Positions 57,988 to 64,000 of a stretch of DNA of 64,000 nt are shown here, in pieces. The stretch's first letter is position 1. The number at the start of each line of letters is the position of its first letter. The position numbers and the translations under genes were made by a program. The notes under the pieces were generated by a model. It was not told where the DNA came from. It made no database searches and saw only the letters and a list, made by a program, of their open reading frames with translations. Source of the stretch: Paraburkholderia phenazinium (lineage in GTDB: Bacteria > Pseudomonadota > Gammaproteobacteria > Burkholderiales > Burkholderiaceae); assembly GCF_900141745.1 (NCBI RefSeq), contig NZ_FSRM01000001.1, forward strand, positions 1,364,001 through 1,428,000. Direction: 5' to 3'.

Positions 57988-58479
57988 CATTTCCGCAGTC
58001 TGCGAACCGCGTCTTTTAAATAAGTGTCACATCACATAAATAGACCCGTTTGCGACGCCCAGAATGGAAATTTTTTGCCTCCCAGCGATTTTATTTTATT
58101 GGTCTGGCCGTGATCAGTCCCCGCTTTTTCTATTGATATCCGACATCTCATAATTTTGATGCACTAGCATTGTGCGTATGGGGGCTGAGATATTAAAAAG
58201 TCGTACTTATCGCTCAGCGCTGTGAAACCGGGGCTTGACCGCGATTGCCGCAACACTTGATGCTGCCTGCGTCTAGCTTGGTGCAACTGATGCACGAAAA
58301 AATGTCGCAACCGGGTTGCGCCCCTTACTGATTATTAGTCGCAAAATGAGGTTGCAATGCAGGAAAACCCTGCCGTTTCAACAATATTGCCCATCGCATA
58401 ATTGGAGTTACAATGCGCGCGTTCTCAAGGCCTCTGGCCGTCGGACACTGAATTTAGCAAGGCGCTGGAGACCTACCTA
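57988..58479. other. AT-rich control region upstream of the liv operon
   Basis: About 490 bases, clearly AT-richer than the genome average between 58000 and 58200 and again near 58330-58410. No long gene. It contains the perfect inverted repeat CGCAACC-G-GGTTGCG (58306-58320) and two very short frames near the 3' end. The first, at 58358-58402, encodes 14 residues (MQENPAVSTILPIA). The second is listed separately. This is the expected site of the liv operon promoter and its control elements. Confidence 0.55.
58413..58451 (+). CDS. possible 12-residue leader peptide
   Basis: A short frame MRAFSRPLAVGH has GGAG 5-9 bases before its ATG, a better ribosome site than most upstream frames. It ends 28 bases before the livK remnant. 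It could be a leader peptide or an accident; it contains no Leu/Ile/Val run typical of branched-chain attenuators. Confidence 0.25.
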   Translation: MRAFSRPLAVGH

Positions 58480-59296
58480 ATGCGAGTCAAGTTTGCTTAC
58501 GCCGCGTCCTGCGCGGCCAAGGTTGCGAAGTTGACCGCGTATTGCCGGTTTCGGCAAACACAACGAAAACGGGGCGCGATTGCTGCTTGAGGACATCACC
58601 ACGCAGGGGTCGACGCTCGACGGCCGGAAGATCCGGCCGCAGCTGGCCGCGAAGCGTATCGCGCAGATGAATGACGCATCTGCGCCCGCCATTGGCAAAT
58701 GGCTCGCGGGCGAGTTCGCGAAGACCGCTCGCGCGAGCGGCGCAAAAGTCGTTGCCGGGGAAGCAGCGAATGACCAGGTCGCGGATTTCCCGGCCTTTCT
58801 CACCAGAATGAAGTGCGTTCAGCCGGACCTGATCGGGTCCGGCGGTATGAACGCGACGGGCGGACCGCTGAAGAAGCAGGCGGCCACGCCCGGTATCAGG
58901 GCAAAAATCCTTGGCGGCGACGGTGTGTGGACCGACAAGGTGGGGGAGCTGGCGAGATTCGCCGTGCAAAACCCGGTTTGCCCGAAGGCGGCATTCGCGC
59001 CTTCGGACATGGCCAAAGGAGCGGACTTCGAGAAGAAGCATGAAGGCCGTTCCGACACACCGGTGCAGAGTGACGCGCCGTTCACGTATGACGCTTTGTA
59101 CGCGAACGTCGAAGCAATCAAGCGCGCCCACTCAATCGATGCGCCCGAGGTGCTGGCTGCGATGCCGTCCCCCGGTTACGACCGCGTAACCGGACCCATC
59201 GCATTCGACGACAAGGGTGATTTGAAAGAAGGCGCTATTACGCTTTACGACTTCAAGGACAGCGAAGCTGCGGTCCTCGACGCCGTAGAGATGTAA
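58480..59296 (+). pseudogene. degenerate branched-chain amino acid binding protein (livK-like)
   Basis: Remnant of the periplasmic LIV-type binding protein. A start with GGAG (58467-58470) begins MRVKFAYAASCAAKVAKLTA, a signal-like start. The frame then goes astray to a stop at 58588. A shift near 58538-58541 restores the family: IAGFGKHNENGARLLLEDI. From there it is open to 59296, with GEFAKTARASGAKVVAGE, AKILGGDGVW, GADFEKKHE, FTYDALY and VTGPIAFDDKGDLKEGAI. A block of about 75 residues between RKIRPQLA and KRIAQMNDAS is missing, and so is the segment after the signal. It sits directly upstream of livHMGF. Confidence 0.82.
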
Positions 59297-59524
59297 TGAC
59301 GGGACGTACAGCCTGACGGCACCCTGGCCCACCCATGGTGTCGTTTTTGCATCCGTTTCCGGCGAGCCGGCGACTGTATTCCGGTCGCAAGACAAGCCGG
59401 TGGCGGATAACCCTTACCGGTCTTTTACATCAGTACCCGCAGTGCCGTTGCGATTTGTGTGAAGCATCACCGCCCACCGATGATGACGAACACGAATCCA
59501 GTCGCACGGGCTAAGGAGCATTAA

Positions 59525-60475
59525 ATGGATATCTTCATCCAGCAGATCCTCAACGGACTGGTGCTTGGCAGCGTTTACGCCATCATCGCACTGGGCTATA
59601 CGATGGTTTACGGCATCCTGGGCATCATCAACTTCGCGCACGGCGATGTGTTGATGGTGGGCGCGATGGTTGCGCTTTCAGCCATAGGCGTGCTGCAGAA
59701 CCACTTTCCGGGGCTAGGCCATGTGCCGACGCTCATCATCGGGTTGATCATCGCAGCTGTCGTGTGCTCGGTAGTCGGCTACACGATCGAGCGGGTGGCC
59801 TACCGGCCGCTGCGTCGCGCGCCGCGTCTGGCTCCGCTGATTACCGCCATCGGCGTGTCGATCCTGCTGCAGACGCTCGCCATGATGATCTGGTCGCGCA
59901 ATCCGCTGCCGTTCCCGCAGCTGCTGCCTACCGATCCGATCAACGTGATCCAGGCCGGACCGAACAATCCGGGCGCCGTGATCTCGATGACTGAAATCGT
60001 CATCATCGTGGTCGCGTTCCTGGTGATGGGAGGGCTGCTGCTGCTCGTGCACAAGACGAGGCTCGGCCGTGCGATGCGCGCGATTGCCGAGAATCCGAAC
60101 GTCGCGAGCCTGATGGGCGTGAACCCGAACTTCGTGATCTCGGCAACCTTCATGATCGGCTCCGCACTCGCTGCGCTGGCCGGCGTCATGATCGCCTCCG
60201 AGTACGGCAACGCTCACTTCTACATGGGCTTCATCCCCGGTCTGAAGGCCTTTACTGCGGCGGTGCTTGGCGGTATCGGCAATCTCGGCGGTGCGATGGT
60301 CGGTGGCGTTGTGCTCGGCCTGATCGAGCAGCTGGGTGCGGGCTACATCGGCAACCTCACGGGTGGCGTGTTCGGCAGTAACTACCAGGACGTGTTCGCC
60401 TTCATTGTGCTGATCGTCGTGCTGGTGTTCCGTCCGTCGGGCCTGCTTGGCGAACGTGTCGCAGATCGCGCCTGA
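59525..60475 (+). CDS. livH: branched-chain amino acid ABC transporter permease LivH
   Basis: Inner-membrane permease of 316 residues. The N-terminus (MDIFIQQILNGLVLGSVYAIIALGYTMVYGILGIINFAHGD, read in pieces) is the LivH signature, with about eight hydrophobic segments. The ATPase-contact loop region reads RAMRAIAENPNVASLMGVNP. AAGGAG before ATTAA-ATG supports the start. It is preceded by a broken binding-protein gene and followed after 24 bases by livM. Confidence 0.95.
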   Translation: MDIFIQQILNGLVLGSVYAIIALGYTMVYGILGIINFAHGDVLMVGAMVALSAIGVLQNHFPGLGHVPTLIIGLIIAAVVCSVVGYTIERVAYRPLRRAPRLAPLITAIGVSILLQTLAMMIWSRNPLPFPQLLPTDPINVIQAGPNNPGAVISMTEIVIIVVAFLVMGGLLLLVHKTRLGRAMRAIAENPNVASLMGVNPNFVISATFMIGSALAALAGVMIASEYGNAHFYMGFIPGLKAFTAAVLGGIGNLGGAMVGGVVLGLIEQLGAGYIGNLTGGVFGSNYQDVFAFIVLIVVLVFRPSGLLGERVADRA

Positions 60476-60499
60476 CCTGGGCCATAAGGAGCAAATAAC

Positions 60500-61669
60500 A
60501 TGACCTCAATTCAACCGATCGAGCCGTCCACGACGCTCATCCCCGAGAAGAACAAGACGAAGACACTGACGGTCGGCATCATCACCGCAGTACTGGTCAT
60601 CGTTGCGCCGATGATTATCGGTGCAGCCGGCGGCAACTACTGGGTGCGGGTGCTCGACTTCGCCATGCTCTACGTGATGCTGGCGCTGGGTCTTAACGTG
60701 GTGGTCGGCTTCGCCGGTCTGCTGGACCTGGGCTACATCGCGTTCTACGCGATCGGCGCCTACACCACGGCTCTGCTGTCTTCGCCGCACCTTTCCACGC
60801 AATTCGCGTGGATCGGCGCAATGTTCCCGCATGGACTGCATACGCCGTTCTGGATCATCGTGCCGATCGCCATGGCGCTCGCCGCGATGTTCGGCGTGCT
60901 GCTCGGTGCACCGACGCTGCGTCTGCGTGGCGATTACCTCGCCATCGTGACGTTGGGCTTCGGGGAAATCGTGCGGATCTTCATGAACAACCTCGACCGT
61001 CCGGTGAACATCACCAACGGTCCGCAGGGGATCACGGGGATCGATCCGGTGAGCGTGGGCGGCTTTAGCCTCGCGCAGACTCACACGTTCCTCGGCTTCC
61101 AGTTCACGACGGTGTACATGTACTACTACCTGTTCGTGCTGTGTGCGCTGCTGGTGATCTGGGTCTGTACGCGTCTGCAGCACTCGCGTATCGGCCGTGC
61201 GTGGGCCGCGATCCGCGAGGACGAAATCGCCGCCAAGGCCATGGGCATCAACACCCGGAACGTGAAGCTGCTGGCGTTTGCGATGGGCGCGTCGTTTGGC
61301 GGCCTGTCGGGCGCGATGTTCGGCGGCTTCCAGGGCTTCGTGTCGCCGGAATCGTTCACCTTCTGGGAATCGGTCGTGGTGCTGGCCTGCGTGGTGCTGG
61401 GCGGCATGGGCCATATCCCGGGCGTGATTCTCGGTGCGGTGCTGCTCGCCGTGTTCCCGGAATTCCTTCGTTCGACAATGGGTCCGCTGCAAAACGCCAT
61501 CTTCGGCCACGAAATTGTGGATACCGAAGTGATCCGTCAGTTGCTGTACGGTCTCGCGATGGTTCTCATCATGCTGTACCGCTCGGAAGGCCTGTGGCCC
61601 GCACCGAAGCACGAGGACAAGATTGCGAAAATCGCGAAGCGCAACAGCAAGAAGCCGGTGCGCGCCTGA
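60500..61669 (+). CDS. livM: branched-chain amino acid ABC transporter permease LivM
   Basis: Second permease, 389 residues. Typical elements are LDFAMLYVMLALGLNVVVGF, AGLLDLGYIAFYAIGAYT, RGDYLAIVTLGFGEIVRIF and the cytoplasmic loop IGRAWAAIREDEIAAKAMGIN. The C-terminus is basic (KIAKIAKRNSKKPVRA). AAGGAG upstream supports the start. A 78-base gap separates it from livG. Confidence 0.95.
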   Translation: MTSIQPIEPSTTLIPEKNKTKTLTVGIITAVLVIVAPMIIGAAGGNYWVRVLDFAMLYVMLALGLNVVVGFAGLLDLGYIAFYAIGAYTTALLSSPHLSTQFAWIGAMFPHGLHTPFWIIVPIAMALAAMFGVLLGAPTLRLRGDYLAIVTLGFGEIVRIFMNNLDRPVNITNGPQGITGIDPVSVGGFSLAQTHTFLGFQFTTVYMYYYLFVLCALLVIWVCTRLQHSRIGRAWAAIREDEIAAKAMGINTRNVKLLAFAMGASFGGLSGAMFGGFQGFVSPESFTFWESVVVLACVVLGGMGHIPGVILGAVLLAVFPEFLRSTMGPLQNAIFGHEIVDTEVIRQLLYGLAMVLIMLYRSEGLWPAPKHEDKIAKIAKRNSKKPVRA

Positions 61670-61747
61670 GGCTGCGCAGGGCGATTGCCCTGCATGGGAC
61701 CAGAGTAAGCGCTAAAGCGCCAACTCTGGTCGACAACGGAGAATTCT

Positions 61748-62524
61748 ATGAGTGACAACAACATCCGCCTGTCCGTCAAAGGCGTGAACAAGCGCTTCGG
61801 CGGCCTGCAGGCATTGTCGGACGTTGGCCTTGAAATCAAGGCGGGCGAAATCTACGGCCTGATCGGTCCGAACGGCGCTGGCAAGACCACGTTCTTCAAC
61901 GTGATCACGGGGCTGTACACGCCGGATTCGGGCGACTTCCGCCTGGACGGCGAAAGCTACACGCCGACCGCGGTGTACCAGGTCGCGAAGGCTGGCATCG
62001 CCCGCACGTTCCAGAACATTCGTCTGTTTGGCGGCATGACTGCACTGGAAAACGTGATGGTGGGCCGTCACGTGCGCACGAAGCACGGCCTGATTGGCGC
62101 AGTGTTCCAGACGCCGTCGGAACGCAAGGAAGAGCGCGAGATCAAGGAACGCGCGCTCGAACTGCTGGAGTATGTCGGCGTGCTGCAATACGCGGACTAC
62201 ACGTCGCGCAACCTGTCGTACGGGCACCAGCGCCGTCTCGAGATTGCGCGCGCGCTGGCAACCGATCCGAAGCTGCTCGCGCTCGACGAGCCGGCCGCCG
62301 GTATGAACGCGACGGAGAAGGTCGAACTCACCAAGCTGCTCGACAAGATCCGCGGGGACGGCAAGACGATCCTGCTGATCGAGCACGACGTGAAGCTCGT
62401 GATGGGCCTGTGCAACAACATGACAGTGCTCGATTACGGCAAGGTGATTGCCCAGGGTCTGCCGCAAGACGTGCAGAAGGACCCGAAGGTGATTGAGGCT
62501 TATCTGGGTGCGGGGGTCCACTGA
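61748..62524 (+). CDS. livG: branched-chain amino acid ABC transporter ATPase LivG
   Basis: Cytoplasmic ATPase, 258 residues. Walker A is GPNGAGKTT, the signature is NLSYGHQRRLEIARAL, Walker B is LLALDEPAAGMN, and the H-loop is LLIEHDVKLVM. The AAGMN form is specific to LivG. Its TGA overlaps the livF ATG (TGATG), so translation is coupled. Confidence 0.96.
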   Translation: MSDNNIRLSVKGVNKRFGGLQALSDVGLEIKAGEIYGLIGPNGAGKTTFFNVITGLYTPDSGDFRLDGESYTPTAVYQVAKAGIARTFQNIRLFGGMTALENVMVGRHVRTKHGLIGAVFQTPSERKEEREIKERALELLEYVGVLQYADYTSRNLSYGHQRRLEIARALATDPKLLALDEPAAGMNATEKVELTKLLDKIRGDGKTILLIEHDVKLVMGLCNNMTVLDYGKVIAQGLPQDVQKDPKVIEAYLGAGVH

Positions 62525-63240
62525 TGGCTACGGCAATGTTGAAAATCAAGGGCCTGCAGGTCAATTACGGCGGCATTCAGGCAGTCAAGGGTATCGACCT
62601 CGAAGTTGCCCAGGGCGAGCTCGTCACGCTGATCGGCGCGAACGGTGCGGGCAAGACCACGACGATGAAGGCGATCACGGGTCTGAAGGCGTACGGTGCG
62701 GGCGATATCGAGTACATGGGCGAGTCGATCAAGGGCCTGCCCGCGCATGAACTGCTGAAGCGCGGTCTGGCGATGGTGCCGGAAGGCCGCGGCATCTTCG
62801 CGCGCATGTCGATTATCGAAAACATGCAGATGGGTGCGTATCTGCGTAACGACACGGACGCCATCAAGGCAGACGTGGACCGCATGTTCGGCTTCTTCCC
62901 GCGTCTGAAGGAACGTGCCACGCAGTACGCGGGCACGTTGTCGGGCGGCGAGCAGCAGATGCTGGCCATGGCGCGCGCGATCATCAGCAAGCCTAAGCTG
63001 TTGTTGCTCGACGAGCCGTCGATGGGTCTCTCGCCGATCATGGTCGAGAAGATCTTCGAAGTGGTGCGGGCGATTTCGGCTGAAGGCATGACCGTGCTGC
63101 TGGTCGAGCAGAACGCTCGCCTTGCGCTGCAGGCGGCGAATCGCGGCTACGTGATGGACTCGGGGCTGGTGACGATGTCCGGTGACGCAAAGCAGATGCT
63201 CGACGATCCGAAGGTGCGGGCTGCTTACCTCGGTGAATAA
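62524..63240 (+). CDS. livF: branched-chain amino acid ABC transporter ATPase LivF
   Basis: Second ATPase, 238 residues. Walker A is GANGAGKTTTMKAI, the signature is TLSGGEQQMLAMARAI, Walker B is LLLLDEPSMGLSPIMVEKIF, and the H-loop is LLVEQNARLAL. The PSMGLSP segment marks LivF. Last gene of the operon, followed by a strong terminator. Confidence 0.96.
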   Translation: MATAMLKIKGLQVNYGGIQAVKGIDLEVAQGELVTLIGANGAGKTTTMKAITGLKAYGAGDIEYMGESIKGLPAHELLKRGLAMVPEGRGIFARMSIIENMQMGAYLRNDTDAIKADVDRMFGFFPRLKERATQYAGTLSGGEQQMLAMARAIISKPKLLLLDEPSMGLSPIMVEKIFEVVRAISAEGMTVLLVEQNARLALQAANRGYVMDSGLVTMSGDAKQMLDDPKVRAAYLGE

Positions 63241-63290
63241 ACGCTGAACGGAAAGAGTGGATGAAATAGCCACTCTGACCTGCGCAAGAA

Positions 63291-63326
63291 AAAGGCCGCA
63301 TGCATCGTTTGATGCATGCGGCCTTT
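63291..63326 (+). terminator. rho-independent terminator of livHMGF
   Basis: A 16-base perfect stem, AAAGGCCGCATGCATC (63291-63306) with GATGCATGCGGCCTTT (63311-63326), 4-base loop. A smaller hairpin, GAGTGG/CCACTC, lies just before it near 63255-63275. Confidence 0.9.
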
Positions 63327-63399
63327 GTTATTTCCGACGCGCCTCGCCGGGCGGGTGCACGAGGTGACGAGTGTGACCCGGGCGGTTATCCAGCCAGCA

Positions 63400-63909
63400 C
63401 TAAGCAGCGGATGGTGACGTTGTCTCTGCTGGCAACACAGGCGCGGCGGCGTCAGCGAATTCACCCAACCGTTTGCCCATACTGATCACAGCATCCGCCC
63501 GATACCCAAGCGCCTCATAAAACTCGCGGATCTCTTGCTTCGCCGAGAGCACCTGCAGATTCACCTTCGGACAGCCACGCGCGGTTAGCGCCGCCTCCGC
63601 ATGCGCGACCAGCCGCTTGCCGATGCCATGCCGCCGATACGCCGTATCCACCGCGAGCGAATACATCCAGCCGCGATGGCCGTCATAGCCCGCCATCACC
63701 GTGCCGACCACACGTGCGTCGATCTCGGCGACAAAGAACAGCTCCGGCTGCGTCGTCATCTTGTTGGCGATCGACAGATGCGGGTTGCGCTGCGGCCTCG
63801 TCACGTCCCGGTACTCGGGAAACGCTTCTTGCCACAACGCGACCACGACATCGGTATCGCCGGCTTCGAAGCAGCGGATCGCGAGCGGTGTGGTCGTCGT
63901 TACCGTCAT
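63400..63909 (-). CDS. GNAT family acetyltransferase, YpeA-like
   Basis: A 169-residue N-acetyltransferase. The acetyl-CoA binding motif A is MYSLAVDTAYRRHGIGKRLVAHAEAALTARGC. The C-terminal LQVLSAKQEIREFYEALGYRADAVISMGKRL matches E. coli YpeA. The N-terminus has ALWQEAFPEYRDVTRPQRNP. GGAG upstream of the ATG at 63909. It is convergent with livF and lies downstream of the aminotransferase gene. Substrate unknown. Confidence 0.9.
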   Translation of the reverse strand: MTVTTTTPLAIRCFEAGDTDVVVALWQEAFPEYRDVTRPQRNPHLSIANKMTTQPELFFVAEIDARVVGTVMAGYDGHRGWMYSLAVDTAYRRHGIGKRLVAHAEAALTARGCPKVNLQVLSAKQEIREFYEALGYRADAVISMGKRLGEFADAAAPVLPAETTSPSAA

Positions 63910-63925
63910 ATGTGCTCCGGGCGAA

Positions 63926-64000
63926 TTAGAGGGTGTCGAGAATCGACCGCAGCATTGCCATCATCTGGTCGATTTCTTCGTTGGTCACGTTCAGGGCCGG
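63926..64000 (-). CDS. C-terminal end of a probable class III aminotransferase
   Basis: Only the last 24 codons are in the window. The tail reads LNVTNEEIDQMMAMLRS and then ILDTL, the usual C-terminal helix of ornithine/GABA-type aminotransferases. The exact enzyme cannot be told from this piece. It ends 16 bases before the GNAT start, so the two are probably co-transcribed. Confidence 0.55.
   Translation of the reverse strand, partial: PALNVTNEEIDQMMAMLRSILDTL

Noticed and set aside
58025..58050. Third TGTCACA upstream of the liv operon as an ECF41 promoter
   Set aside because: No CGTC follows at the 16-base spacing (only CGTT at 15), so it does not match the strict element.

Overview
The window is a GC-rich, densely coded chromosomal segment from a beta-proteobacterium. 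It most likely comes from Paraburkholderia or another Burkholderia sensu lato. This rests on the protein sequences themselves (LpxK, XseA, SodB, IleS, RibF, ClpA, NadA/NadB and LivHMGF are all of Burkholderiaceae type) and on the gene order ribF-ileS-lspA-coaBC, clpS-clpA, rpmB-rpmG-radC-fkpB-ispH and livHMGF. I see no rRNA, tRNA, insertion sequence, prophage, integrase or CRISPR array. It reads as core chromosome with a more variable middle (about 7-36 kb).

Layout. 0-7 kb: trm112/lpxK facing xseA-sodB, then a porin and a NYN-OST-HTH protein. 7-10.3 kb: an orphan ClpP paralogue divergent from an ECF41-type sigma factor, with matched divergent promoters between them, then a degenerate EAL protein. 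10.5-20 kb: an MFS exporter, a MocR regulator divergent from a DUF2917 gene over a repeat-rich operator, a citrate synthase fused to an HTH domain divergent from an unusual CoA-transferase over two palindromes, a GntR/UTRA regulator with an aldo/keto reductase, and a secreted glycine-rich repeat protein. 20-27 kb: a complete peptide-type ABC importer (Tat-exported binding protein, two permeases, double ATPase) and a His-tailed cupin. 27-36 kb: a stand-alone EF-G, DUF192 and Lys/Ala-rich exported proteins, an RluE-type pseudouridine synthase, NADP isocitrate dehydrogenase, a copper pair (Cys/His/Met-rich exported protein and multicopper oxidase) and a cold-shock protein. 36-57 kb: housekeeping genes (clpSA, dut, coaBC, lspA, ileS, ribF, purN, rsmB, mscS, desaturase, nadA, nadB, rpmBG, radC, fkpB, ispH). 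58-64 kb: a branched-chain amino acid ABC transporter operon whose binding-protein gene is a frameshifted, internally deleted pseudogene, then an acetyltransferase and the tail of an aminotransferase.

The most interesting signal is at 7792-7865. On each strand there is an exact TGTCACA-N16-CGTC element, the promoter form reported for ECF41 sigma factors. One element points to the sigma gene and the other to the clpP paralogue, which suggests a compact sigma-protease regulon. Next in interest are the HTH-citrate synthase/CoA-transferase pair with its tandem palindromes, the MocR operator array, the decayed livK in front of intact livHMGF, and an EAL protein that has lost most catalytic residues. 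All functional statements are by recognition of sequence motifs; no database search was run.
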